A stretch of 64,000 bases of DNA from Spongospora subterranea f. sp. subterranea (taxonomy: Eukaryota > Endomyxa: Phytomyxea > Phytomyxea > Plasmodiophorida): assembly GCA_049724395.1 (NCBI GenBank), contig JAUGWO010000138.1, positions 1 through 64,000 of the forward strand. Direction: 5' to 3'. A model generated the notes under the pieces. The model did no database searches and had not been told where the DNA came from. It was given only the letters and a program-made list of their open reading frames with translations. Each line of letters begins with the position of its first letter. Position 1 is the stretch's first letter. Below, in pieces: positions 45,811 through 57,299 of this stretch. The translations under genes were made by a program, and so were the position numbers.

Positions 45811-47542
45811 CGATTGCTTCCGCATGGCGTGTTCCGTTTCGAAATGCTAGACTTACACATGTACATTTCACTAAATCAGGATACCCATAATATGCTAAGT
45901 GTTCCATCTTGCTGTCACATATTTGGTTCCATCCGGCGACGCTCCCTCAATTTCGTTCTCGATTGTGACTCATCTGCAGTTGACCATCTCCAGAATTTGC
46001 AGCACGCAGGTAATGCACATGATGTTCTGAGCCCAGGGTTTCGGGCTCCAAATGTTATAAATTGTACCGTTGCATTAAGCTATATTGGTGTTGTTCCCGG
46101 CTACCTGTGTGCCTAGATTAGACATTTCAGATAATCATGGAGTGAAAGGCGTTGCCCGAATCTGACTCGTGAGCTCAAACCAAATTCAACGCCTTATTAA
46201 TTCGATTCCTACAGTAGTTATCGTACGAACTCAAATCCTTCCCTACTGGGATCCACGACCCCCAATTCGTCGTCTTTTTATCTTATAATTGTTTGCCAAG
46301 GTGGGTTCAATGTTTTTCAACGTTTGCATATATGAGGTCAACCCTGAAGGAGCTCATGGCCCCACTGTGGAACTGGTAAATTCATGGTCCTGGTGTGGTC
46401 GGATTCGGTATCACGAACCTCATTTGATTGTACCCATTTGAACACCCGACCTTTACAGGATCACGTTTAGAATTGAAAAAACAAAATCCACTTTCCTCAT
46501 TATTCGGCTGAACATATCTCCGTGGGTTTTCCCATTTCCGTCATTGTCAGTCCCGCTATGCTGTTTATGGAGACATTCGAAAGAGTTCGTCGTAAGCCGA
46601 ACGCATTGAGGGAGAGCTGTAGAGTCGCGTCTTTGGCGCCATGGGCAATGGCAGCTCGAAGTATGACCTTAACGTTGACATAAGATTGACCCGATGCGAA
46701 ATCGGAAAAGGAACATTTGGCCAGGCGGGAAGGGCGATAGCGTTGGTTGTGCAACCTCGAACTACAGCTGCTGAAGGTGGTGAGTGTGGTGATACGCAGG
46801 ACAGCATAAAACTTTCGGTTCCCCTTCATTCCTCGCTTCATGTTGGCCCTCATCACAAATATATGATGAATTTCTTGTTTTCACCGATCGATGTCCACAA
46901 GTGCGATGAGCGCCCACTCGAGTGCACCATCAGATATTCTAACCTGCTTCGCTTACGGATTCATCAAATATGCCGAGGAGACTGCAAAGAACGTATTCCT
47001 GAAGTTACTAGAGCAAGGACGATTTGAAGAGACAACGACAACTAACATCGGAATACAATCCTCTTCGGACATTATCAATACCGAATATCATCGCATAATC
47101 TTTGATGATATCATCCTCATAGAACATGCACTTCACGAGACGAGTCTTTTCGATCGACAGCAGCCGATGGAGCTGTATCCACGCTCTCTCACTTCCCTGA
47201 ACGTCTTGGTAAAAGAGATTCGTCCCTGGTCCCGAAAACGAAATCATCCGGCGACGCAACATCGTTGAGTTAATGAACCAGACGTGGACCACAGTGTTAA
47301 TACGGCGTGGAACGTGCAGGTGGAGTGATCAAGACGTCCTCTGGACGAACTACTACTACAGTAGCTTATTGTTCACGGGCTGAAGTTAGGAAGCTTGCAA
47401 TGTCTCTCACGGCAGCACATCCGGGAAATGGTTTTGCTAATTGGAGTTGATTTTCTTTTTCGGCGTCCAAAGTTCCCCAAACTTTGACACAATCGTGATC
47501 CGGTTGCCTTAATTATAAACAGGAAACACGTATGGGATCAGC
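45811..47542. other. Region with unresolved coding on either strand
   Basis: 46.5-47.3 kb has protein-like frames on the plus strand (SDILTCFAYGFIKYAEETAK at 46934-47000) and on the minus strand (LSLNAFGLRRTLSNVSINSI at 46540-46610; RAWIQLHRLLSIEKTRLVKC near 47150). A minus-strand gene is possible but the exons could not be linked. 45.8-46.5 kb and 47.3-47.5 kb show nothing. Confidence 0.3.
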
Positions 47543-48015
47543 ATGAATCCGTCCCAGACAATATGGATATATAATAAGGTAAGGATAAAAAAGAATGAGG
47601 ATGATATATGGTCCATTCCTGTTGTTATCTGTGGATCAGTACGAGCACAGCACTGTGCAAAACTACAATTATTCATCAGGATATTAACCTGTCAACTGCC
47701 TGATAGATCTGATATCGATCTGGTCTCTCAATGGATGAAAGAGCGAGTATGCAACCAAGGCCATCGCAACTGCAATCACATCCATGATATTTTCAAATGT
47801 ATTATATTCCATCTGATGTCAAATACTTCACAAACAAAAACGCCATGTCAGAGCCATTTTAGACCAACGATGAGTCGCTATCTTGGCTCAGTCATCTGAA
47901 TCTCACGTTTCATCAGGCCGCTCTCGGATGGACTGCGATGACTTCACAATTGTACACTGTCGTGTATGGTGATCTCACGCACCTCACTAATCGTGGCATG
48001 TCGGGGTTAAGGTAG
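47543..48015 (+). CDS. Possible small multi-exon protein, unknown
   Basis: ATG at 47543 gives MNPSQTIWIYNK directly before GTAAGGATAA, a good donor. A later segment reads LPDRSDIDLVSQWMKERVCN, and a last one, NDESLSWLSHLNLTFHQAAL, runs through GWTAMTSQLYTVVYGDLTHL to a TAG at 48013. The intermediate joins are uncertain. It lies 176 bp upstream of DNM1 on the same strand. No family recognised. Confidence 0.35.
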
Positions 48016-48191
48016 GCCCGGACTGCGCAGCACCTCCCGTTGCCATTGGATGTACCCACATTGGTAGAGTACCAACTGTAGATCCACAACTCTAAAGCTC
48101 GCGCTCGGATCCAGAACATCGCTGGTTGACGCCGGGCGTGTTGATCGCGACCGTGTCAATTTGTGGTTTGGCAAAGATTTGACTCGGCCTG

Positions 48192-50340
48192 ATGTCGTCC
48201 CTGGATAACCTCATCCCGGTTATCAACAAACTCCAGGATGTATTTTCGGCAACAGGGTCTTCCCCCATTGACTTGCCTCAAATTGTCGTAATCGGCTCAC
48301 AATCGTCTGGTAAATCGTCCGTGCTTGAGAATGTTGTTGGCCGAGATTTCCTGCCGAGAGGCAGTGGAATTGTGACTCGTCGTCCATTGATTTTACAACT
48401 CGTAAATACAAGCAATGACATATCTGTTCCTGGTAGAGAATCTGAAACCTCAAGAATGGGGAGAGTTCCTTCATACTAAGGATATGAAGTTTACATCATT
48501 TGACAAGATGCGGGCCGAAATTATTGCCGAAACCGATCGTCTAACAGGGACCAACAAAGGGATTAGTGACGCCAGCATTAATCTCAAAGTTTTCTCCCCT
48601 AGGTTTCTCAATTTAACTTTAGTCGATCTTCCTGGAATCACCAAGGTTCCCGTTGGAGATCAGCCATCAGACATTGAAGCTCAAATCAAGAACATGATTA
48701 TGCGATTTATATCGAACCCTCGAGCTATCATCCTAGCGGTGACCGCGGCCAACACCGATCTGGCGAATTCTGATGCACTGAAGTTGGCAAGAGAAGTGGA
48801 TCCCGAATGCAACAGGACCATCGGAGTGATAACTAAGGTGGATTTGATGGATCGCGGCACGAACGCTCTTGATGCTCTTCTAGGCAAAGTCATTCCTTTG
48901 AAGCTTGGGTTTATCGGGGTTATCAATAGGAGTCAGGAAGATATCAACAACAATACGTCCATTGATTCCGCCCTAAGTGCTGAGATGAAATTCTTTCAAG
49001 CGCATCCAGCTTATCGCGCCATCGCTTCACGTTTGGGCACGAGCTATCTTACCAAGACACTAAACTCGATTTTAATCAACCATATCAGAGAGTGCCTACC
49101 TGAACTTCGCCATAAGATTCATACAATGCTGCAAGAGGCCCAAGCTGAAATGTATGGTTATGGCGAGCCAATCTATCAAACCAAATCGGGCCAGGGTGCG
49201 CTTCTCCTTAACCTTCTCAGCAAGTTTTCCAACGCTTACATTGATGCTATTGATGGTAAATCGGACGACGTATCTTGCGCTGAACTATACGGTGGCGCCC
49301 GCATCTCCTATATATTCCATCATTCGTTCGACCGGGGTTTGAAGAGTATTCATCCATTCGATGGCCTTGACGATCAAGACATACGTACTGCAATCAGGAA
49401 CGCCACCGGGCCGAGGCCCTCGCTTTTCGTTCCTGAAGTCTCTTTTGAATTGCTAGTCAAACGGCAGATAATGCGGCTTGAAGATCCTTCCATCCAATGC
49501 GTCGATCTAGCGTTCAGGGAATTACTCAGAGTTGCCGAACAATGTGAGTCTGCTACGACAGAACTAGTCCGGTTCCAGTCTCTTCGTGAGCGTATTCAAG
49601 TCGTTGTACACGATCTTCTCAGGAGGTGTCTAAAGCCAACCAAAGACATGATAAAAAATCTGGTCAATTGCGAGCTCTCCTATGTCAATACGAATCACCC
49701 AGACTTTATTGGTGGAAGTCAAGCCGTTTCGGACACAATGGATTTTATTCAGAAATCGAAACTTTCCGAGAAAGAGAACGATGATCGAAAGGCAGTGAAT
49801 GTACCTGAACCCAAACCCAAGCCAGGGGCAAAGTCAGCGGAATCGGACGGCGGTGGTGGTGTGTTTGGCTTTTTCCGAAAAGACAGCAAATCTAACTCTG
49901 GCGCTTCTTCCGGACCCCAGTCTTCGTCGTTGATGGAATCTCTGGATGAGGTTCCTCGGTCCATACCAACTACTGATGAGCCTACAGATCGCGAACATAT
50001 CGAGACACAGATTATCAGTGAGTGCCCAATCTGATATTTCGATAGTCCACCACTAATTGTCTTGTCAGAATCGCTGATTTCTTCCTATTTCAACATCGTT
50101 CGTACCAATGTTCAAGATATTGTACCCAAGTCTATTATGTGCTTTCTGGTGCGTCGATCGCAGTCGGATTTGCAATCGGAGCTCGTCAGTATTCTTTACA
50201 AAGAGGAGCTGTTTACCGAGCTTTTGGAGGAAAACCCCGATATCGCCTTAAAGCGGGAGTCATGTTCGGAGCTATTAACCGTTCTTCGGCGAGCGATGGA
50301 GATTATCAACGAAGTTCGCGACTTCAGCGTCCACAAATAG
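48192..50340 (+). CDS. DNM1: Dynamin-related GTPase of mitochondrial/peroxisomal fission (Dnm1/DRP1)
   Basis: Exons 48192-48401, 48439-50017 and 50069-50340 give 686 residues. The GTPase domain has G1 GSQSSGKS (residues 35-42), T62 in the G2 loop, G3 DLPG and G4 [41 protein letters not shown] and [15 protein letters not shown] are DRP1 hallmarks of the bundle-signalling and stalk parts. A variable B insert (about residues 500-590, Pro/Lys/Ser-rich, with GVFGFFRKD) replaces the PH domain. The GED starts [20 protein letters not shown]. The 51-nt intron 2 fits GTGAGT...GTCAG; intron 1 is best read as 37 nt (GTAAAT...GTAGAG, phase 0). It self-assembles around mitochondria and peroxisomes to divide them. 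Its stop is 37 bp from the stop of the convergent gene. Confidence 0.95.
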
Positions 50341-50377
50341 CATTGAATTGTGTCGAGTATAATAAAGGTTCCTGTAT

Positions 50378-51442
50378 TCAATAATATGATGGCATATAAG
50401 GAGGGTATTGTGGTGGCCCATATTGGGGTATGCTAGGATAATATCTGTATGGGTCTTGCGACTGCATTGTCTGCGGCACGCCACCTTGCTGCTCATTGAA
50501 TGGAGAGAACATCTGCTTTCGGGCAAATTTAACCCGCAATGGCACAGTTCTCAAACAATGCCTTTTCAGACCGAATAGTGCAGTTGTGGCATTCTCGACA
50601 CTATCGTAAGATACAAAGGCGATGGCCGGTGAATCCGCACATGACGCTGTCGTGAAGCGAGATAAACAATAGCCAGGGTAGGTCTTGAACAGGTCGACTG
50701 CTTCCTGCTCCAACACATCGCTATCGAGATTACCCACAAACAGGGTCGTGATGGGACCCTCGGTTGGGATCGGGGCTTCAGGAGCGTGATGAATGGGCTG
50801 ATCGTACGGAGAGGAAACAGGTTGGGAGGCAGAACCCGTCTGTTGTTTGGCAAACTGGACCCGCATTGGATGAGACGATGATCGCAGCTTTAAACCTTGC
50901 AGCACATTCTTGGCGGATGCCGCCGACTCAACGCAATCGAAGGTCATAAATATCATTGTGTTGTCGATACGATTACCCGCAAACCGAATTTTTGTGAATC
51001 CTGGAACAGATTGAACAACTTGCCTGACTTCATTGTCATCAACATGACCGTCCAAATTGCCACAGAATAGGGTGGAGACCTGATTTGGCTGGAATTGGGC
51101 AGAGACGGCACCGGGCTCCATATGAGACGGCCTGGGCCTTTTAGCCGATGGCTCAAGATTATCAAAATGCGTTGTGGTAGAGGCATGCAATAGACCGGGC
51201 ATCGATAAATCAAATTGGTATTGATTCAAACTTTGAACACAGGTGATGGCTTCTTGAGCTGTTCGAAATGCGACAATAGCTTGAAAGGGGCCTGGTTTGG
51301 TGCATGGATCAACAGAAGACAAAGAGGGCTGCAGAGTTACGGTCTGAAAACCGGGAAATGAGCGAACCAAATTTGTGATCTCTCGTGGTTTAACATCTTC
51401 TGGAAATCCTATTATGGACACAGTGAATGGCCCAGATGCCAT
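50378..51442 (-). CDS. Three-RRM RNA-binding protein
   Basis: A single exon of 354 residues. RRM1 (about 5-85) begins FTVSIIGFPEDVKPREITNL. RRM2 (about 118-200) has RNP2 TLFCGNLDGH and RNP1-like NTMIFMTFD. RRM3 (about 230-310) has TTLFVGNLDSDVLEQEAVDL and SPAIAFVSYD. The C-terminus is Tyr/Pro/Gln-rich (YRYYPSIPQYGPPQYPPY), typical of mRNA-binding regulators. The RRM spacing and tail recall the Whi3/Scw1/RBPMS group, but the closest relative cannot be named. Probably cytoplasmic, acting in mRNA localisation or stability. No introns, unlike its neighbours. Confidence 0.85.
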   Translation of the reverse strand: MASGPFTVSIIGFPEDVKPREITNLVRSFPGFQTVTLQPSLSSVDPCTKPGPFQAIVAFRTAQEAITCVQSLNQYQFDLSMPGLLHASTTTHFDNLEPSAKRPRPSHMEPGAVSAQFQPNQVSTLFCGNLDGHVDDNEVRQVVQSVPGFTKIRFAGNRIDNTMIFMTFDCVESAASAKNVLQGLKLRSSSHPMRVQFAKQQTGSASQPVSSPYDQPIHHAPEAPIPTEGPITTLFVGNLDSDVLEQEAVDLFKTYPGYCLSRFTTASCADSPAIAFVSYDSVENATTALFGLKRHCLRTVPLRVKFARKQMFSPFNEQQGGVPQTMQSQDPYRYYPSIPQYGPPQYPPYMPSYY

Positions 51443-52030
51443 AAAAGCGTATGCGACGAGATAATCAGTTGACGGTAGCGGAGTCCGTGAGTGCAGGAAG
51501 GAGATGGGGAGGGGCGGGACCGCGGGACGAATACGCCAGGTGTCAAAGAGGACAGGGGAGGGCGGTTAGAGTTCGACGGCCATTCGGCGAAACACCAAAG
51601 AGGGGAGATCGAGCCTATCGGAGAAACAGCGATTCACGGCGGAAAGTTGGCCGAGCAGTAACTGTAGGAATAGACTTGAACTCAGACGGAAAGAAACGCA
51701 GCTGCAGTCAAGCTCAGATCGCCAGATCGAAGGAGGCCGCATCACTCGATCAAGACGCGGCCTATTGACACCGATTTACAAGTTGATCGTTTTCTTTTCT
51801 CTCGCGAGTGCAGGTTCAACAGTGCAGTTCGGCTGGTGTGGCCGCGCAGCAGGAACAAGTCGCAGCCCAGTTCAGACATGTTACTCGAGTTGTACTTGTG
51901 TAGCGGTCCACCGACTGCCCGACGTGCCCTAACTGCTCTAATTTCGAGTGCTGTGAGTGAGGGCCGGTCGGTCCGCAGTCCCTTTTCGTCGATATATTGA
52001 TGAGCCTCATTTCTCTCGCACCCAATCCTA
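51443..52030. promoter_or_regulatory. Divergent promoter region between RRM protein and GUT2
   Basis: 588 bp separate the two divergent starts. It is purine-rich and locally GC-rich on the RRM side (GGGGAGGGGCGGGACCGCGG near 51510). Frames crossing it lack motifs. It must serve both genes unless one has a distant promoter. Confidence 0.5.
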
Positions 52031-54788
52031 ATGATATCATGCAAGCGCCTCTATCGATATGCTGCCGTGCTGATTGGATCGGGGTCCATAGCATTAGATA
52101 ACGGTCAAGGGACCCCTCCGTGTATATCCAAACGCGACGCCACAATCGTCAGAACCGCTTCCACTCAGTATGACATTTTAATTGTTGGAGGAGGGTAAAT
52201 TACCACGACGGTATATAAAAATATCAGTAGATGATTCTATTCAGGGCAACGGGTTGTGGTGTGGCATTAGATGCAGTCAATCGTGGTCTGTCGACTTGCC
52301 TTATAGAGGCTGACGACTTTGGATCCGGGACCAGCTCTCGAAGTTCTAAGCTGATACACGGAGGTGTTCGGTATCTAGAAAAGGCGGTGACAAATGCTGA
52401 TTTGTCGCAATTATCTCTAGTATCGGACGCGTAAATGATTGTAATAACTTGTTAAGCCAATACCCGCATTCATTCTCAACACCAGGCTTCGTGAACGTCG
52501 CCATATGATGTCGATTGCACCGCATCTTACGACATGTTTGCCAATTATTGTCCCTATATACGATGCATATCCATATGTTCTGTTTACGGCACCGTATTAC
52601 TATTTTGGTACTATCCCATATTATCATTGTCGAGTGTAGTTACACAATTTCCAGGAATGAAGGTTTACGATCTTGTTTGTGGGTTCAAAGGTGCCCTAAA
52701 ATCCAGCTATTTCATGGGAAAACAGGAGACAATTGACCAGTTTCCTGCGATTCAGCAGGACAATCTTAAATGCTCTATAGTTTATTACGATGGTAGCTTT
52801 CGAAGACAATATTTTCAGCTGTCTAACCGCTCTTTGAAATAGGATTGCAAGAAGATGCTCGAATGAACTTGTCTCTGGCTTTAACCGCGGAGGAAGATGG
52901 TGCTGATGTAGTGAACCATGTCAGAATGGAAGGGTTTATAAAAAACGATCAAGGTGCCATTATAGGTGTCAAACTACATGATACCATATCTAACATCAAA
53001 TGGGATTGTTTTGCTAAGGTTGAATTTGCTTGGTATCAATTTTATGAGATTACAGACTGTTTTGTTGCCCAGGTAGTTGTTAATGCCTCAGGGCCCTTTT
53101 CGGACTCAATACGACATTTGGACGATTCTTCCCTCCCTAATATTATATGCCCAAGGTGGAGTTTTCAGTAATTCGTTTATTTCGTACCCGTCTGACGAAA
53201 CATTATTAGTATCGGTGTGCATATTACACTTCCTCAAGACTGTTCGGCTGGTGGAGCCGGTTTACTGATCCCTAAAACAGTTGATGGGCGTGTGCTTTTC
53301 CTTTTGCCCTGGGAAGGGTCAACCATCGCAGGCACTACAGATGCTCCTACCACGGTAACCGTTCTTCCTGAGGCAAAACAACAAGGTATTTTATGCTGTA
53401 ACAAAGCGTGCAAATTGGCCGTTTGAGTAAGTAGAATTTTTAGAGATTCAATGGATATTAGATCAGTTAGCTACAGTTTTATCTCGGCCACTTACTCTTT
53501 CTGATGTAAAGTCGTCATGGGCAGGTCTGATGAATGTTTAATTTGCTTTGTATACTTAAGTGTGCTAATATAAAGCCAGGGATTCGTCCGTTAGCCTCTC
53601 CTCCAAGCAACGCCAATGGAGGAACCAAATCTATATCCAGGGACCATATGATTGATGTGAATGGAATAAGCGGATTATTTACCATCGCTGGAGGGAAATG
53701 GACTACTTATAGGTATAGCAAATCTGCCGCTCCATCCATCAACGGTCGCGACCTGATTATTCCAGATCAATGTCCGAAGATATCATAAATCGGGTGTTAT
53801 TGTTGCATCCCAAGTTGTCTAAGGGCAAACCATGTTCAACTTACGGAAGAAAGCTTATTGGAGCCGAAACCTGGTTTCAGGAACTTCACGAAGCTATCGA
53901 AACTGCAGGTAAGCTGTTGTTCGGTAATCCATTTCAGCAATACACTGATGTAAAAAGGGTTTGCACCTGATATCGCGCAGCACCTCTCTCATGCTTATGG
54001 AGATAGATATACACGTGTCCTCAACCTGTGCGCTGAAGTTAGTCAGGTTTCAACACTTCAATCTCCGGTTGAATTCAGTATTTTAGTCGGATTTGAATCT
54101 CAATCATCGCATCATTGATTGTCTTCCGTACATTCGTGCAGAAGTTGTTTATGGCGTACGAGAAGAACATGCTCTTACTGCAGTAGATATTCTTGCAAGA
54201 AGAACTAGAATGGCGTAATAATCGTCAAGTTATCGATAGTACAACGCCACGATGATTTTTTGATTGCAGATTTATCAATTCGGCGTTAGCAAGAGATGCT
54301 CTACCGTTAATCATTAGTCTAATGTCCCATGAACTGCATTGGAGCCAAGACAGAATGATCGATGAGTTCCAAGCCGCCGATGTGTTTTTAAACACGATGG
54401 GATCAGCGCATCGTAAGCCGCAGAATTCACTGAATTGATCACTTCATATATGACTGTAGGAGTTTCGGATTCTTCTCTATCTGCTTCAATCCAAAAATCT
54501 GAAGATTGCACAAAACGGTTTTCTTACGCTATCCGAAGCCCAATCCCTCGTTTATTCTTGTTCTTTATTCAGTAAGTCCAGAAACCCCATTTCAAGCATC
54601 AGACTACTATGTGTACCCTCTTTTTTGTCAAGTTGCTAACGTCAAATTTGTTTGCAGGTTCTCTAACCCCCTCAGAATGTTCACATCTTATTCATCAATT
54701 CCATCGTGCCTTACGGGATGGGACGCACATCTCCTTGGCTGCTTTCTGTTATATATCCTCGATAATTCTAAACAATACAATTGCCTAA
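52031..54788 (+). CDS. GUT2: Mitochondrial FAD-dependent glycerol-3-phosphate dehydrogenase
   Basis: About a dozen exons with introns of roughly 45-60 nt. Met at 52031 gives [20 protein letters not shown], a targeting/membrane anchor as in GPD2. The FAD site ([18 protein letters not shown], intron between) follows, then [104 protein letters not shown] and [14 protein letters not shown]. The C-terminal half continues with [14 protein letters not shown] and [17 protein letters not shown], and a last part ([33 protein letters not shown]) matches the EF-hand extension of the family. It oxidises glycerol-3-phosphate to DHAP and passes electrons to ubiquinone at the inner membrane. TAA at 54786-54788. 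Confidence 0.92.
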
Positions 54789-54890
54789 TGTGCCATTCAC
54801 GCAATAAACCTTTATCTGACTTTTATTAATCAACAATTACGGAACTCTGTTTTAATCATCTCCAAGACCGCAGTACAGGTTCATTTTGCA

Positions 54891-56847
54891 CACAATTGTG
54901 CTTCAAGGACTTTGATGCGCTCGTAAGCAGCGGCTAATTCTTGTTCGAGTTCCGCGGGACTTTTGCGAGCCTAATCTTAGGTTGAGCAATGGATCTTAGA
55001 AATTCCATAAGGTTACCTTGAAGACAGGTGCCGCCGAAGAAGACCCAGGGTTCGCGTCTGATTTGATTGCGCCAGACAAAGCCGGATCCATGGACATCAG
55101 TGGTGGATTGCGATTCGTCCCAGATATCCAGTCGTCAGCTGAGCTAGCTGGGATGCCAGCATAAGTGTCAGGATAGATATCAGCCTGGAAATTGTCCGAC
55201 TGAATAATAAAAGCAGTAAGAAATCATGACAGATAGCTTGTTTTTCTGGGCAAATACCTTCCTGGGAACCTAAAAATCTCGAGGTAAGTTTTTTATATGA
55301 ATGAGTTCGATGAAGATACCTGAAACGATACAGGTTCAATCCAATCACGATTAAGCCGTAAGGCTCTTGCAATTTCACACTTATTAGTGTCACAAGCACG
55401 CTTTGCTAAAAACTCTAGACCTAAAAATAAAAACAGCATCAAAAGAAGAATTGAATGGATTCGAAGTGCTGCACCTTTTTGAGGCTCATTGGACCGGTAT
55501 TCAGACAATATATGCAAAAACGGCTCTTCATCAACCTGGACAACTTTCATAACAAAATCGCCACGAAATTCAGACAACCTTACAACTTCAAAGTAGCGAA
55601 TGTTGCCATCTCCTTTCCCACCCAGATATAAGATGCTGGTATCAGGATCGTAGAAGGGCATGAGAACTCCAGCCGATTGGTCCAAATCTGTTTCAGAGAG
55701 AGCGTCCTAAGGACACCACTACAGGTTACAAAGACTGGAATCACGGCAGCCGAAGAGCCAACACCTACACCCAATTTGCGAGGATCCCATATCTTAATCT
55801 GACGCATGGACGTTTTGCTGAATCCGGCCACACATATTTTATCCTTATCGACGATCCAGACAGCACGGGATGACTTCCCTCCAGCCATTCCTTCAGTTGA
55901 CATTGCAGTAGATGGCTGACGAGGATCAAAAACTCGTAACTGTAGCCTTAAATGAGAAGTAGCTACAGCAAAAATTCCATAGAACATAGTTACCAATTTA
56001 TCCTTGCAAGTTGACACAACCAAACTACCGTCCATATTCCATTCAAACGATTGAATGAGTTCGGTATGCTGGGTTACTTCCGCAATCTCAGCTTGCTTCT
56101 CGATGTCCCAAAATTTAATCACATGATCATAACCAGAAGATGCTAGGACATTGTTGGCCGCGGGATGGAAGTGAACAATTGCCGCCTGATGCACACAATT
56201 GAATCACTTTGTTTGAAAAAAAGCAGCCCTTTACCTTTTTTTGATGGCCTTTAAGTTCGACGATAGCCTCGGTGATATTATCTGTCAGGCCTTCATCAGG
56301 AATCACAGATATCTGCGACGAACTTGTGAGTTTCTATTTAGCAATATTTTGATGTATATGATTACTTTAACATCATTGTCTTCTGCAGCCGTCGCTAACA
56401 GCGTATCGACAAAAGGGTTCCAATCGAAATCTAGCACCTACAACGATAAAATTACTATGGATACTCAGACAAGCTTGAGAGCGATTGGAACCTTGGCTTT
56501 ATGCACATTTACGGTAGGGTGATTAGTGTCAAATCTCTCAAGTTTATCGAGATTATGGACCGTGACGGGGCCTCCACCACCCTAAATCAATGAGATTGAT
56601 ATTTTTACACACTCCACGATAATAACTCAACTTACAGGTTTAGCCACTGCTAGAAACTTGGTATTTGCTTTGAGGTAGTTTCCTTCACCGGTGGTTAGAG
56701 AAGATACTTCTTGATAGGATTCAGTCTAATGGCAGCCTCGACATTTTAAGCCCATTCTCATACTTAAACGATATACATAGTGACCTTTTTTGACGCGACT
56801 CCAACAACATGTCGAAATTTGGACGCGCGAACGAATCTTCCACTCAT
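54891..56847 (-). CDS. CRN1: Coronin, actin-binding WD40 protein
   Basis: Starts MSGRFVRASKFRHVVG at 56847, the coronin N-terminal signature. After an intron beginning GTCACTATG it continues TESYQEVSSLTTGEGNYLKA and LAVAKP. Central WD blades include GGPVTVHNL, IVHFHPAANNVLASSGYDHV, IKFWDIEKQAEIAEVTQHTE, FEWNMDGSLVVSTCKDK, QIKIWDPRKL and MPFYDPDTSILYLGGKGDGN with IRYFEVV. The conserved extension contains LMSMDPALSGAIKSDA, and the C-terminal coiled coil ELEQELAAAYERIKVLEAQL carries the trimerisation motif RIxxLE. The stop is at 54891-54893, about 100 bp from the convergent GUT2. It bundles actin filaments and regulates Arp2/3. The exact edges of the 8-9 exons were not all fixed. Confidence 0.92.
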
Positions 56848-57299
56848 TCTGAACTATTGCTAGGAGTATTCCTAAATCAAAATATTACTATAACGAAATT
56901 CTGATCGCGATACGAGGCAGTAAGAGTGATCATGGATGAACGCAGTGGTAGAACGAATGATTGCCCAAATAATGTGGTGTGCCCCATTTGACATGGCAAG
57001 CCTTACCAATCCTGGTTGACGCCCCGACCTATGGTTTGCAGGGTCTTGATAAAGTGATCAGATCTTGTCCTGTTCGACTCCTGTTTGAATATGCGAGGGT
57101 GGTAGGGTTACTTGCTCTACTGTATCTCAGATGTGTATTTAAGGGGGCCTCCCCTCACATTCTCAACTGTACCGTACCAGTAATTACAGTCGCCATCAGG
57201 TATCGGTGCAGCCAGCAGGTCTGGTAGATCAAGGGTTTTATAGGTTCACGACAAACAAACTATTATTTCCAGTTGAACAATTTATGACTAACAATTATC
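56848..57299. other. Intergenic between coronin and CFIm68-like gene
   Basis: Coronin promoter side and 3' end of the CFIm68-like gene (both minus strand). The plus frame 56979-57227 has no motif. Confidence 0.4.

Noticed and set aside
56940-57020. A tRNA-Gly-like start (CAGTGGTAGAACGAATGATTG)
   Set aside because: Only the D-arm resemblance holds; no T-arm or pairing acceptor ends follow at the right distance.
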